Positions 1 through 9,054 are shown, numbered from the stretch's first letter. The stretch: DNA of 64,000 nucleotides from Nitratireductor aquimarinus (GCF_046773475.1 NZ_CP177239.1:1674001-1738000), one strand, 5' to 3'. Made by a program: numbers and translations. The notes: generated by a model not told the origin, from the letters alone.

Positions 1-1157
1 TCATAGAATGCATCCGGATTGCCGGTCTTGATGCCGCCGAACGTGTTCATCTCGCCATCACGGTGATAGTGGTGAACCGGGCATTTCGGCTGGTTTACCG
101 GGATCGTCTCATAATGCGTGCCCAGCCGGTAACGGTGCGCATCGGCGTAGGAGAAGATGCGCGCCTGCAGCATCTTGTCCGGCGAGTAGCTGATACCCGG
201 CACGATGTTGGAGGGCGAGAACGCCGCGTTCTCGATCTCGGTGAAGTAGTTGTCCGGGTTGCGGTTCAGCTCCATCACACCGATGTCGATGGGCGGATAG
301 TCCGCGTGCGGCCATACCTTGGTGAGATCGAACGGATTGTACTCGGTCTTCTCCGCATCGGCCTCGGGCATGATCTGCACCTGCACCTTCCACTTGGGGA
401 ATTCGCCGCGCTCAATCGTGCCGAACAGAGCTTCCTGATAGCTTTCGCGGGTCTTCCCGACCACCTCTTCAGCCTCGGCATTGGTGTAATGCTTGTGGCC
501 CTGCATGGTCTTGAAGTGGAATTTCACCCAGAAGCGCTCACCCTTGTCGTTCCACAGCGAATAGGTGTGTGAGCCGTAGCCGTTCATGTACATCGGCGCG
601 ACCGGCAGGCCGCGGTCGGACATGAGGATGGTCACCTGATGCAGGCTTTCCGGCGACAGCGACCAGAAATCCCACATCGCCGTGGGCGACCGCAGATTGG
701 TGCGCGGGTGACGCTTCTGCGTGTGAATGAAGTCCGGGAATTTCAGCGCATCGCGGACGAAAAAGACGGGCGTGTTGTTGCCCACCAGATCCCAGTTGCC
801 GTCCTCGGTGTAGAATTTGAGTGCAAAGCCGCGCACGTCGCGCTCGGCGTCGGCTGCGCCCGCCTCGCCCGCAACGGTGGAGAAGCGCGCCAGCATCGGC
901 GTTTCAGCGCCCGGCTGCAGCGCCTTGGCGATGGTGTATTTCGAAATGTCGCCGGTGATCTTCAGCACGCCATGCGCGCCCCAGCCCTTGGCGTGCACCA
1001 CGCGCTCGGGAATGCGTTCGCGGTTCTGGTGCGCAAGCTTTTCGATGAGCTGGTAGTCCTGAAGGAGAACCGGTCCGCGCTCACCCGCAGTCACGGAATT
1101 CTGGTTGTCGCTGACGGGGGCGCCAGCGGACGTGGTCATCGTGGGTTTGTCTGCCAT
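1..1157 (-). CDS. katA: Catalase (monofunctional haem catalase), C-terminus cut by window edge
   Basis: Decomposes hydrogen peroxide to water and oxygen in the cytoplasm. About 385 N-terminal residues are inside the window; the reading frame runs off the left edge, so the tail is missing. Visible clade landmarks are the early RGPVLLQDYQLIEKL stretch, the RIPERVVHAKGWGAHG segment carrying the distal catalytic His, RFSTVAGEAGAADAERDVRGFA, and the DLVGNNTPVFFVRD block with the distal Asn. The ATG at 1157 begins MADKPTMTTSAGAP and follows a GGGAG ribosome site. It is transcribed away from oxyR, the classical regulator-target pair for peroxide stress, with 140 bp between the two starts. Identification is certain; small-subunit (KatA-like) clade membership is my inference because the end is not visible. 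Confidence 0.95.
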   Translation of the reverse strand, partial: MADKPTMTTSAGAPVSDNQNSVTAGERGPVLLQDYQLIEKLAHQNRERIPERVVHAKGWGAHGVLKITGDISKYTIAKALQPGAETPMLARFSTVAGEAGAADAERDVRGFALKFYTEDGNWDLVGNNTPVFFVRDALKFPDFIHTQKRHPRTNLRSPTAMWDFWSLSPESLHQVTILMSDRGLPVAPMYMNGYGSHTYSLWNDKGERFWVKFHFKTMQGHKHYTNAEAEEVVGKTRESYQEALFGTIERGEFPKWKVQVQIMPEADAEKTEYNPFDLTKVWPHADYPPIDIGVMELNRNPDNYFTEIENAAFSPSNIVPGISYSPDKMLQARIFSYADAHRYRLGTHYETIPVNQPKCPVHHYHRDGEMNTFGGIKTGNPDAFY

Positions 1158-1297
1158 GAAAGATACTCCCTTGCTTGCTCTCCGGTGCCTGACCGGTTGC
1201 CGGTTGGACTGCGGCATGGCTTGGAACAAATTGAAGGTAGTCACGCCGCCTCATAAATTCCAATTGTCTTTCATATTCGATGCGATAATCTGAAGTT
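1158..1297. promoter_or_regulatory. Divergent katA-oxyR control region
   Basis: This 140-bp gap separates two divergent starts and must hold both promoters. A dyad ATAA-N7-TTAT (1285-1299) has the half-site spacing of OxyR sites (ATAG-N7-CTAT), but it overlaps the oxyR start and the upstream half of a full four-part OxyR site is poor (ATTG at 1263 fits, the next quarter does not). It would be consistent with OxyR autoregulation. The assignment rests on gene context more than on the motif. Confidence 0.4.
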
Positions 1298-2209
1298 ATG
1301 ATACGCCTCACCATCAGACAGATGCAGTATTTCGAGCGACTGGCCGAAACGCTTCATTTCGGACGCGCGGCCACGAGCTGCGGCGTGACCCAGCCTGCCC
1401 TTTCGGCGCAGATTTCTGAAATGGAGGCGCAGCTCGGTTTCAAGCTGTTCGAACGCGGCAGCGGGGCCGTGCGCCTGACCGCCGAGGCTCATACGCTGCT
1501 TCCGCGCGTGGTGCGCATTCTCTCCGAGATCCGGGAGCTGGAGGGCGAGGCCCGGCGCGAGCGCCAGGCGCTTGAAGGCCGTTTCCGCCTTGGTGTCATC
1601 CCTACGATTGCGCCTTACCTGCTGCCCGAGCTTCTGCCGCTTCTCAAACAGCGGTTTCCCAAACTGCGGCTGGAGGTGCGCGAGGCGGTTACCGAGACGC
1701 TGGCCGAGGACACGGCGACCGGCAGGCTCGATGCCATGATCGCGGCGCGGCCCATCAATGACAACCGGTTGCTGCCCGAAGCGCTTTTTGACGACCCCTT
1801 CTATCTCGCCGTGCCGAGCGAAGACGCCGAACGCCTTGCCCCGCCCGTGGCGCAGGAGAGCATGGCGCTCGAACGGCTGATGCTTCTGGAAGACGGGCAC
1901 TGCATGCGCGGACAGGCGCTGGAAATCTGCGGCAAGGTGAAACCGGTCACCATGGAGACCTTTGGCGCAACCAGCCTGACGACGCTTTTGCACATGGTGT
2001 CGCATGGGATGGGCGTGACCCTCATACCGCAAATGGCGCGCGCTTCGGCAAAGCTCCTGCCCTCCGTCAGCGTGCTGCCGTTTCTCGCCCCCGGCCCTTC
2101 CCGCAGCATATGCCTGGCCGGGCGAAAGTCCAATCCGCGCAAGGCCGATTTCGCGGCCCTGCACGAGGCGATCCTGCAGGCTCACACGGCGCTTCTCGCG
2201 CGCGGCTGA
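1298..2209 (+). CDS. oxyR: OxyR, LysR-family hydrogen peroxide sensor and activator
   Basis: LysR-type transcription factor of 303 residues. The N-terminal winged helix (about residues 1-60) has the RQMQYFERLAETLHFGRAA signature, followed by a linker helix and a periplasmic-binding-protein-like sensor domain. The redox motif LLEDGHCMRGQALEIC carries Cys202 and Cys211, the pair that forms the peroxide-induced disulfide in OxyR (Cys199 and Cys208 in E. coli). This separates it from generic LysR proteins. It lies head-to-head with catalase, its expected target. The ATG at 1298 is the first start before the HTH. Confidence is high because both cysteines and their spacing are conserved. Confidence 0.95.
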   Translation: MIRLTIRQMQYFERLAETLHFGRAATSCGVTQPALSAQISEMEAQLGFKLFERGSGAVRLTAEAHTLLPRVVRILSEIRELEGEARRERQALEGRFRLGVIPTIAPYLLPELLPLLKQRFPKLRLEVREAVTETLAEDTATGRLDAMIAARPINDNRLLPEALFDDPFYLAVPSEDAERLAPPVAQESMALERLMLLEDGHCMRGQALEICGKVKPVTMETFGATSLTTLLHMVSHGMGVTLIPQMARASAKLLPSVSVLPFLAPGPSRSICLAGRKSNPRKADFAALHEAILQAHTALLARG

Positions 2210-2212
2210 ACC

Positions 2213-2626
2213 TCAGATCGCCAGCCGCAGGGCGAGCAGAAGCCACATTGCGCCAAGCGCGAAAAACCCCAGCACAAACAGCGGCTGGCGGTGGCGTATC
2301 CTGTTCGACGTAACATGCACATAAGCATGACCACAGCGCGACAGAACGAAGACCCAGGCCAGCGAGACCGCCGCCACGCCGGCGCCCCCGGTCACGAAAA
2401 GCGCCAGGCAGACCGCATAAAAGAGCACCGGCAGCTCGAACTGATTGGCCAGATTGTTGCGCACATAGAGGCTTTCCGCCGGCTCATCGCGGTTTTCGCG
2501 AAACTGCGAGACCGTGGCGCTGCCGCTTTCCACCGCCTTCTTCCGCCGCATGCCGATCAGCAGATAAACCGCATAGACCAGCGCCACCTGCGCGATCATC
2601 GGCCAGAAAATGGCGGTCTGGGACAT
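2213..2626 (-). CDS. MAPEG-family membrane protein
   Basis: A 137-residue integral membrane protein with four hydrophobic segments (about 5-24, 58-78, 82-100, 113-136) and the conserved N-L-A-N-Q-F-E-L-P-V-L-F-Y segment typical of the MAPEG family (membrane-associated proteins in eicosanoid and glutathione metabolism). Bacterial members are poorly characterised and no substrate can be named. The ATG at 2626 follows a GGGGGAAG ribosome site, so the longer frame reaching upstream to 2704 is not used. It is convergent with oxyR, with stops 3 bp apart. The family call is good; function is unknown. Confidence 0.82.
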   Translation of the reverse strand: MSQTAIFWPMIAQVALVYAVYLLIGMRRKKAVESGSATVSQFRENRDEPAESLYVRNNLANQFELPVLFYAVCLALFVTGGAGVAAVSLAWVFVLSRCGHAYVHVTSNRIRHRQPLFVLGFFALGAMWLLLALRLAI

Positions 2627-2721
2627 GGTCTTCCCCCTGTGTGAACTGTGAATCCTGATTTCCCCATCAGCTCCTAAATCCAGAGCCTTTGCAAGGTTGC
2701 CCACATTGCAAGGATCGAATC

Positions 2722-3402
2722 ATGAAAGCTTATGCCGCCGAGTGTTTCGGCACGTTCTGCCTCGTCTTTCTGGGCTGTGCGAGCATCATCGCCGGGGGAT
2801 TCGGCAATCTTCTGCCGCTGGGCGGCATCGGCATCGCCCTGTCATTCGGCGTTGCCGTCATTGCCATGGCCTATGCCATTGGCCCCGTTTCCGGCGCGCA
2901 TATGAACCCGGCAGTCACCGCCGGCGTTTTTCTTTCGGGGCGCATGCCGGCCCGCGACGTGCTTCCCTACATTCTGGCGCAGATTGTCGGCGGAACGCTC
3001 GCCGCAGCAGCCCTCTGGGGCATTGCGCAGGGCAACAACGCGGTCGCTCCCGTTTCACGCGCCGCAAACGGCTGGGAATCCGCCGGACTTTACCCCACAC
3101 CCACCGCCTTCGCGCTTGAAGCGCTCGGCACCTTCATTTTCGTGACGGTCATTCTGGGGGTAACCGCGAAGAAACACCGCACCGCGCTTTCCGGCATGGT
3201 GATCGGACTGACGCTCGCGGTCCTTCACCTGTGCCTCATCCCGGTGACGGGCACGTCCATCAATCCCGCGCGCTCAATCGGCCCCGCCCTGTTTGCCGGC
3301 GCGCGCGAGATGAACCAGCTCTGGCTGTTCATCGCCGCACCGCTTACCGGGGCGATCCTCGCCGGCATTCTGGGAAGAACAGGATACCTGGAGCGCGCCT
3401 GA
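2722..3402 (+). CDS. aqpZ: Aquaporin Z (water channel)
   Basis: MIP-family channel of 226 residues. The two NPA boxes are present, one in SGAHMNPAVTAGVF (first half) and one in GTSINPARSIGPALF (second half), and there are six transmembrane helices plus two half-helices. The Arg after the second NPA is the selectivity-filter arginine. Short loops and the absence of the glycerol-facilitator insertion favour a water-specific channel. The ATG at 2722 was chosen because the family always begins near MKAYAAE; the frame extends further upstream without homology. A terminator follows at once. Confidence 0.93.
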   Translation: MKAYAAECFGTFCLVFLGCASIIAGGFGNLLPLGGIGIALSFGVAVIAMAYAIGPVSGAHMNPAVTAGVFLSGRMPARDVLPYILAQIVGGTLAAAALWGIAQGNNAVAPVSRAANGWESAGLYPTPTAFALEALGTFIFVTVILGVTAKKHRTALSGMVIGLTLAVLHLCLIPVTGTSINPARSIGPALFAGAREMNQLWLFIAAPLTGAILAGILGRTGYLERA

Positions 3403-3408
3403 CGCAAT

Positions 3409-3433
3409 AAAAAAGGGCCTGAGCGGCCCTTTT
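3409..3433. terminator. Bidirectional terminator between aqpZ and guaB
   Basis: A perfect 9-bp stem (AAAAGGGCC pairing with GGCCCTTTT) with loop TGAGC lies between the convergent stops. An A-run on one side and a T-run on the other allow it to end transcription in both directions. Confidence 0.85.
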
Positions 3434-3458
3434 CCAAACGCGTAGATGCCTGAAGCGC

Positions 3459-4961
3459 TCACACGCCGCCCGGATAATTCGGGCTTTCACGGGTGATCGT
3501 GACGTCATGCGCGTGGCTTTCACGCAGGCCCGCACCGGAGATGCGCACAAAGGTCGCCTTGCGGCGGAACTCTTCCAGATTGGCCGCGCCGACATAACCC
3601 ATGGCCGCCTTCAGGCCACCGGTGAGCTGGTGCAGAACACCGCCAGCCGGTCCCTTGTAGGGCACCTGGCCTTCAATACCCTCAGGCACGAGCTTCAGCG
3701 TATCACGCACTTCCGCCTGGAAGTAACGATCCGCCGACCCGCGCGCCATCGCGCCAACCGAACCCATGCCGCGATATGCCTTGTAGGAACGGCCCTGGTG
3801 CAGATAAACCTCGCCCGGGCTTTCATCCGTGCCGGCGAGCAGCGAACCAACCATTGCCGCCGATGCACCGGCGGCAAGCGCCTTGGCGAGATCGCCGGAG
3901 AACTTGATGCCGCCATCGGCGATCAGCGAAACGCCCGCCTTGTCCGCCACTTCCACCGCCGACATGATGGCCGAGAGCTGCGGCACGCCCACACCGGCAA
4001 CGATGCGCGTGGTGCAGATGGAGCCCGGCCCGATGCCGATCTTCACGCCATCCGCACCGGCGTCGATGAGCGCCTGTGTGCCTTCGGCGGTTGCGACGTT
4101 ACCGGCAATGATGCGCACATTGCTGGAGAGCTTCTTGGCCCGCGCCACTGCGTCGAGCACGCGCTGGGAGTGGCCGTGGGCGGTGTCGATCACCAGAAGG
4201 TCGACGCCGGCATCGATCAGGCGCTCGGCGCGCTCGAAACCATCCTCGCCGACACTGGTTGCGGCGGCGGCGCGAAGGCGGCCCTGCGCATCCTTGGAAG
4301 CATGGGGGTTGAGCTGCGACTTCTCGATGTCCTTGACGGTGATGAGGCCGACGCAGTTGGACGCGTCATCAACCACGAGAAGTTTTTCGATGCGGTGCTG
4401 GTGGAGAAGGCGCTTGGCCTCGTCCTGAGCCACGCCTTCCTGCACGGTGACGAGATCCTGATGCGTCATCAGCTCGCGCACACGCTGCTCGGGATCGGAA
4501 GCGAAACGCACGTCGCGGTTTGTCAGGATACCGGCAAGACGACCCGTTGTGTGACCGCCAGCGCCGCCATTCTCGACAACCGGAATGCCCGAAATTCCAT
4601 GGGCGCGCATCAGCGCCTGCGCCTCGGCCAGCGTTGCGTCAGGGCCGATTGTGATGGGGTTCACCACCATGCCCGACTCGAACTTCTTGACCTGGCGCAC
4701 TTCCTCGGCCTGCTCGATGGGCGAGAGGTTGCGGTGAATGACGCCGATGCCGCCGGCCTGCGCCATGGCGATGGCGAGGCGCGCTTCCGTCACCGTGTCC
4801 ATGGCGGCGGAAAGGATCGGAATGTTGAGATCGATGTCGCCGGCAATGCGCGTGCGCACGTCCGTCTGGCCGGGCATCACTTCCGAGTGGCCGGGCTGCA
4901 GGAGCACGTCGTCGAAAGTAAGCGCCTCGGCGCCGGTTGCAGTCTCGATGATTTTAGCCAT
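3459..4961 (-). CDS. guaB: Inosine-5'-monophosphate dehydrogenase
   Basis: Oxidises IMP to XMP with NAD+, the committed step of GMP synthesis, as a cytosolic tetramer. The 500-residue protein matches the family length. It has a TIM barrel with a two-CBS-domain insert (about residues 95-215), the catalytic loop GPGSICTTRI with nucleophile Cys316, the DGGIKFSGD substrate-phosphate motif, and the flap YRGMGSVGAMARGSADRYF. The ATG at 4961 (MAKIIETATG) lies close to the usual family start; a longer open frame to 5135 has no supporting homology. It is convergent with aqpZ across a terminator. This is an ordinary housekeeping gene with no oddities. Confidence 0.97.
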   Translation of the reverse strand: MAKIIETATGAEALTFDDVLLQPGHSEVMPGQTDVRTRIAGDIDLNIPILSAAMDTVTEARLAIAMAQAGGIGVIHRNLSPIEQAEEVRQVKKFESGMVVNPITIGPDATLAEAQALMRAHGISGIPVVENGGAGGHTTGRLAGILTNRDVRFASDPEQRVRELMTHQDLVTVQEGVAQDEAKRLLHQHRIEKLLVVDDASNCVGLITVKDIEKSQLNPHASKDAQGRLRAAAATSVGEDGFERAERLIDAGVDLLVIDTAHGHSQRVLDAVARAKKLSSNVRIIAGNVATAEGTQALIDAGADGVKIGIGPGSICTTRIVAGVGVPQLSAIMSAVEVADKAGVSLIADGGIKFSGDLAKALAAGASAAMVGSLLAGTDESPGEVYLHQGRSYKAYRGMGSVGAMARGSADRYFQAEVRDTLKLVPEGIEGQVPYKGPAGGVLHQLTGGLKAAMGYVGAANLEEFRRKATFVRISGAGLRESHAHDVTITRESPNYPGGV

Positions 4962-5263
4962 GGCCGACCCTTTGGAATAAGAGGACACGCGACCTCGCCA
5001 CTCAAAAGCAAGGCCTCGTCTGTGTGATTCCCTTTCAGGATTGGCGCTGGCTGGTACCACGTCAGCGCCGACTTGAAAAGGTGGTGCTTTGTAAGCGTAA
5101 CAATTGTTGTCCACATGACATGACAGCACCAACACAGCTCCGCCACTGCCACAGGACAGGCCGCACGCGCCGTGCTAAAGCCTCCAACGCTGATCCGGTC
5201 TGCCCACAATTCCCCCTCTCCGCGGCCCCTTCCCGCGACAGACCGGCACAGGAACATAAAGCC
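4962..5263. other. Intergenic region between guaB and MFS exporter
   Basis: A 302-bp gap between divergent genes holds the guaB promoter and probably that of the exporter. A 10-bp palindrome AACAATTGTT lies near 5100-5109. Open frames run through it in both directions (an upstream extension of the MFS frame to 5024 and of guaB to 5135) but neither shows recognisable protein features. I see no RNA gene or riboswitch fold here. Confidence 0.35.
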
Positions 5264-6682
5264 TTGAACCGCACACTGCCGCTCATACTCGCCGTCGCGC
5301 TCTTCATGGAGCAGATGGATTCCACCGTCATCGCCACCTCGCTGCCGGCCATCGCTGCCGACCTCGACACCAGCCCGGTCACGCTGAAACTCGCGCTGAC
5401 CAGCTATCTCGTCTCGCTGGCGATTTTCATTCCCATCAGCGGCTTCATGGCCGACCGCTACGGCGCAAAGCGGGTCTTCCGCATCGCCATTGGCGTGTTC
5501 GTGATCGGCTCCATCGCCTGCGCCTTTTCCAATTCGCTGGCTTCGTTCGTTATGGCGCGCTTCCTGCAGGGCATGGGCGGCGCAATGATGACGCCCGTCG
5601 CACGGCTGGTGCTGGTGCGCGCCGTGCCGCGCGAAAAGCTCGTCAGCGCCATGGCGTGGCTCGCCGCCCCCGCGCTGATCGGCCCCGTGGCCGGCCCGCC
5701 GCTGGGCGGCTTCATCACCACCTATTTTTCCTGGCACTGGATCTTTCTGATCAATGTGCCCATCGGCCTTCTGGGCATCTATGTCTCGGGCCGCGTGCTG
5801 CCGGAGTTTCCCAAACAGGAGACCGGCCGGCTGGACACGATCGGCTTCATGCTCTCAAGCATCGCCGCCTCCGGTCTGGTGTTCGGCCTTTCGGTCATCA
5901 GCCTGCCCGCCCTGCCGCCGATCGTGGGTGTCTGCACCGTGCTCATCGGCGCGCTTGCAGCCGTGCTTTACGTGCGTCATGCACGGCGCACCTCGCATCC
6001 GGTTCTCAATCTCGGCCTGTTCGCCAACCGCGCCTTCCGCTCGTCGATCATCGGCGGCTCGCTGTTTCGCATCGGCGTCGGCGCAGTGCCGTTCCTGCTG
6101 CCGCTGATGTTCCAGGTCGTGTTCGGGCTCACGCCCTTCCAGTCCGGCCTTTTGACCTTCGCTTCGGCCTTCGGGGCCATTGCCATGAAGTTCATCGCCA
6201 GCACGGCGCTGCGCCTTGGCGGCTTCCGCGTCGTTTTGGTCACCGCATCCCTGCTGGGTGCGGCCAGCATCGGCGTCAACGCCTTCTTCACGCCGCAGAC
6301 ATCGCACTGGACCATCATCACGGTTCTGGTGTTTTCAGGCCTTCTGCGCTCGCTCTTCTTCACGTCGTCCAACGCGCTCACATTCTCAGAGCTCGGCGAC
6401 CGGGAGGCCAGTCAGGCCGCCACGCTTTCTGCGGCTTTCCAGCAGGTGAGCATTGCAATGGGCGTGGCCGTGGGCGGCGGCATTCTTGAGGCAACCGCGC
6501 TTGTCACCGGCACCGCTCTGGGCATCGATGCGTTCTTCAACGCCTTCCTGATCGTGGCTGGTCTTTCAGCACTGGCGGCAATTCCGTTCCTCAGCCTCCC
6601 GCCAGAGACGGGCAGCAGGGTGTCGGGCCACAAACGCCGCAGGAGCGCCGCATCCGCGACGCCGGCTCCCGCAGCAGAGTAA
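5264..6682 (+). CDS. MFS multidrug exporter, DHA2 (EmrB/QacA) family
   Basis: Proton-driven efflux protein of about 472 residues with the layout of 14-TM DHA2 drug exporters. Motifs include the DHA2 signature early in TM1 (LFMEQMDSTVIATSLPAIAADL), the motif-A loop GFMADRYGAKRVFR, and the motif-C-like helix LIGPVAGPPLGGFI with the following SWHWIFLINVPIG. The substrate cannot be predicted. I chose the TTG at 5264 because it sits just before the conserved first helix and follows AGGAA. An in-frame ATG at 5120 and the frame opening at 5024 are alternatives, so the start is uncertain. No adaptor (EmrA) gene or regulator is adjacent. Confidence 0.85.
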   Translation: MNRTLPLILAVALFMEQMDSTVIATSLPAIAADLDTSPVTLKLALTSYLVSLAIFIPISGFMADRYGAKRVFRIAIGVFVIGSIACAFSNSLASFVMARFLQGMGGAMMTPVARLVLVRAVPREKLVSAMAWLAAPALIGPVAGPPLGGFITTYFSWHWIFLINVPIGLLGIYVSGRVLPEFPKQETGRLDTIGFMLSSIAASGLVFGLSVISLPALPPIVGVCTVLIGALAAVLYVRHARRTSHPVLNLGLFANRAFRSSIIGGSLFRIGVGAVPFLLPLMFQVVFGLTPFQSGLLTFASAFGAIAMKFIASTALRLGGFRVVLVTASLLGAASIGVNAFFTPQTSHWTIITVLVFSGLLRSLFFTSSNALTFSELGDREASQAATLSAAFQQVSIAMGVAVGGGILEATALVTGTALGIDAFFNAFLIVAGLSALAAIPFLSLPPETGSRVSGHKRRRSAASATPAPAAE

Positions 6683-6695
6683 GGCGTTTTGCGCC

Positions 6696-7415
6696 TTACG
6701 CTTCGTCTTCGGGTTCTTCCTTCTTGCGGCCCTTGAAGCCCTTGGCGAGCAGATAAAGCTCCACCGATTCCGCCCGCGAGGCCTGCGGCTTCACATGATG
6801 AACCGACTTGAAGTTGCGCTTCAGCTGATCGAGCAGGCCGGTTTCCGCACCGCCCTGAAAGGCCTTGCACAGGAAGTGGCCGCCGGGCTTGAGCACTGAC
6901 AGGGCGAAATCCGCCGCCGTCTCGCACAGATGCATGGTGCGCAGATGATCTGTCTGACGGTGCCCGGTTGTCGGCGCGGCCATGTCGGAGATCACCAGAT
7001 CCGGCTCTGCGCCAAGCGTCTCCATCAGGCGCTCCGGCGCATCATCATCCAGAAAGTCCATTTCCAGAACGATGGCGCCCGGCACCGCATCCATGCCCAG
7101 ATAATCGATGCCGACCACCAGCGGGTTCTCCGGCGTCGAGTTGACGCGCTCGGCCGCCACCTGACACCAGCCACCGGGAGCCGCCCCCAGGTCGATGACC
7201 CGCGCGCCCGGAAACAGGAGCTTGTGGCGGTCATCGATCTCGGTCAGCTTGTAAGCCGCGCGCGAACGCATGCCCTCGGCCTGCGCCTTGTGCACATAGG
7301 GATCGTTCAGATGGCGTTCGAGCCAGCGGCGCGACGAATTCTTGAGCTTGGTCTTCTTGATACGCGTCTTGAGCGCGCGTGCGCCACCGCTCTTGCCTGC
7401 CGGTTTCTTGGTCAT
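6696..7415 (-). CDS. rlmE: 23S rRNA 2'-O-ribose methyltransferase (RlmE/FtsJ/RrmJ)
   Basis: SAM-dependent enzyme that methylates U2552 (E. coli numbering) in the A-loop of 23S rRNA. The 239-residue protein shows the catalytic tetrad region: RSRAAYKL (Lys), DLGAAPGGWCQ (SAM pocket), DMAAPTTGH (Asp), CKAFQGG (Lys), and the Glu in SVELYLL. The basic N-terminal 40 residues and C-terminal tail (KGRKKEEPEDE) are consistent with RNA binding. The ATG at 7415 overlaps the stop of the upstream ppx-like gene by 4 bp (ATGA), implying translational coupling; a longer frame starting at 7448 is not needed. Pairing of rlmE with a Ppx/GppA gene is, to my knowledge, common in Hyphomicrobiales. Confidence 0.95.
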   Translation of the reverse strand: MTKKPAGKSGGARALKTRIKKTKLKNSSRRWLERHLNDPYVHKAQAEGMRSRAAYKLTEIDDRHKLLFPGARVIDLGAAPGGWCQVAAERVNSTPENPLVVGIDYLGMDAVPGAIVLEMDFLDDDAPERLMETLGAEPDLVISDMAAPTTGHRQTDHLRTMHLCETAADFALSVLKPGGHFLCKAFQGGAETGLLDQLKRNFKSVHHVKPQASRAESVELYLLAKGFKGRKKEEPEDEA

Positions 7416-8746
7416 GCACTCCGTCCCGTCCGCCGCCGGCGACGCCAAGCGCCATCGGCCGCCATCATTTCACTCAACATGCCTTCGCGCAGGCCCCGGT
7501 CGGCCACTCTCAACCGTTCCGATGGCCAGCGGCGGCGTATCGCCTCAAGGATCGCGCAGCCGCCAAGCACCAGATCCGCCCGGTCCGCACCGATGCAGGG
7601 ATTGGCCTTGCGCTGCTCGAAATCCCACGAAAGCAGCGTGTCGATCATGCGGTCCACATTGTCCCGCTCCATCCAAAGACCGTCGACCTGACGGCGGTCA
7701 TAGCGCGCCAGCCCCAGATGAACGCCCGCCAGCGTCGTCACCGTTCCGGACGTGCCGATCAGGTGGAAGCGCCCGCCGGCAGCGACCTGCGCCAGCCGCC
7801 CGCCATCATCGAACCGGTCGAGCATCTCGCTCACCGCATCGACCATCGCAGCAAAGCTCTCGGGCGTCACATGGTGTCCGCCAAAGCGTTCGGCAAGCGA
7901 CACCACGCCCACCGGCAGCGATGTCCAGGCGACGATGTGATCGGCGAGCCGTGGCGTGCGGTGGCGCGAAATGTCCACCAGCGCGATTTCCGACGAGCCT
8001 CCGCCAATGTCGAACAGGACCACGCCTTCCGTGCCGCGCTCGACCAGCGTGCTGCAACCGGCCACCGCCAGGCGGGCCTCGGTCTGCCGGTCGATGATTT
8101 CGAGCCTGAGCCCGGTTTCCTTCTTCACGCGCTCAATGAAGGCCGCGCCATTCTGCGCCGAGCGACAGGCTTCCGTCGCGATCAGCCGCATGCGCTTGGG
8201 CCGGCGATTGCCGAGCTTGTCGGCGCAGACGCTGAGCGCCGAGACCGCGCGATCCATCGCAGCGTCGCTCAGGCGGCCTTCGATCGAAAGCCCCTCGCCC
8301 AGGCGAACGATTCGCGAAAAGGCGTCGACGACACGAAAATATCCCGGCCGCGTGGGCGTCGCCACGAGAAGCCGGCAATTGTTCGTGCCCAGATCGAGCG
8401 CCGCATAGGAGGCGCGCTGGCTTTCCTGCGATGATTCGCGTCGACGGGCCTGTTGCGGGCGTTTTGCCTTTTTGGGTTCGCTTTGGGGCGCTTCCTGTGC
8501 GGCAGCACCTTCCTGCGCATCACGCACGAAAGCCCGGCGTTTCCGCCGTTTTCTGCGCTTCCGCTTGCGCACGGGCTCATCGCCATCGCGCACATCCGCG
8601 CTGCCGGATGATGCAGACGCACCATCCCTGCATGCAGAGGGGCCGGCCGACCGATCGTCGAAGCCGAGGGTTGATCCCCCATCCGACGCGGCATCCCGGA
8701 CGACCCTCTCAACCGGCGAAACATCGCCGTGGTCGTGGTTTTCCAC
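7412..8746 (-). CDS. Ppx/GppA exopolyphosphatase-family phosphatase
   Basis: ASKHA-fold phosphatase of about 444 residues expected to hydrolyse polyphosphate or (p)ppGpp. Core motifs are ALDLGTNNCRLLV (phosphate 1 loop), FDIGGGSSEIALVD (phosphate 2 loop) and GTSGTVTTLAGV, all within about residues 110-440. It lacks the C-terminal HD-like domain of long Ppx enzymes, resembling short GppA-type proteins. The first 110 residues are low-complexity, with a strongly basic stretch (RKRKRRKRRKRR) and an Ala/Gln/Ser-rich linker. The GTG at 8746 follows GAAGG seven bases upstream; an earlier in-frame start at 8770 has no such site. It is coupled to rlmE. Confidence 0.88.
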   Translation of the reverse strand: MENHDHGDVSPVERVVRDAASDGGSTLGFDDRSAGPSACRDGASASSGSADVRDGDEPVRKRKRRKRRKRRAFVRDAQEGAAAQEAPQSEPKKAKRPQQARRRESSQESQRASYAALDLGTNNCRLLVATPTRPGYFRVVDAFSRIVRLGEGLSIEGRLSDAAMDRAVSALSVCADKLGNRRPKRMRLIATEACRSAQNGAAFIERVKKETGLRLEIIDRQTEARLAVAGCSTLVERGTEGVVLFDIGGGSSEIALVDISRHRTPRLADHIVAWTSLPVGVVSLAERFGGHHVTPESFAAMVDAVSEMLDRFDDGGRLAQVAAGGRFHLIGTSGTVTTLAGVHLGLARYDRRQVDGLWMERDNVDRMIDTLLSWDFEQRKANPCIGADRADLVLGGCAILEAIRRRWPSERLRVADRGLREGMLSEMMAADGAWRRRRRTGRSA

Positions 8747-8923
8747 CGCTATTCCTTCGCCGCCGCGCAAGCCTCGGGGGCGCGTCAGGCAGCTTATTTC
8801 GTTTAGTTGCCGCCAACGTATCAGCCGGCGTCGATTTCACCAATAGCGGTGTTTGCCTGAAACGCACTGTTCGATGATTACGAAGAAAATTGCGCAATCG
8901 CGAAATTGAATACGCATGTGCCC

Positions 8924-8951
8924 TTGACTATGAAATTCAGCTTGTTAAATA
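8924..8951 (+). promoter_or_regulatory. Probable sigma-70 promoter of the tRNA-Gln gene
   Basis: TTGACT at 8924-8929 and TAAATA at 8946-8951 are separated by 16 bp and lie about 30 bp before the tRNA 5' end, in an A/T-rich dip. This position and spacing suit a housekeeping promoter for the single tRNA gene. Confidence 0.55.
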
Positions 8952-8980
8952 GCGTGTCGAAAGCGGCCACCGCCGCCCGC

Positions 8981-9054
8981 TGGGGAATAGGTTAACGGTA
9001 GACCCACGGACTCTGACTCCGTTAGTCCTGGTTCGAATCCAGGTTCCCCAGCCA
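8981..9054 (+). tRNA. tRNA-Gln, anticodon CUG
   Basis: A 74-nt cloverleaf. The acceptor strand TGGGGAA (8981-8987) pairs with TTCCCCA (9044-9050), followed by discriminator G and an encoded CCA. The anticodon arm ACGGA-CTCTGAC-TCCGT presents CTG, which reads CAG. The T arm contains GGTTCGAATCC. It is flanked by a good upstream promoter and no other tRNA. No integrase or attachment-site repeat is visible next to its 3' end. Confidence 0.95.

Noticed and set aside
3507..5027. 506-codon open frame on the plus strand
   Set aside because: Antisense shadow of guaB.
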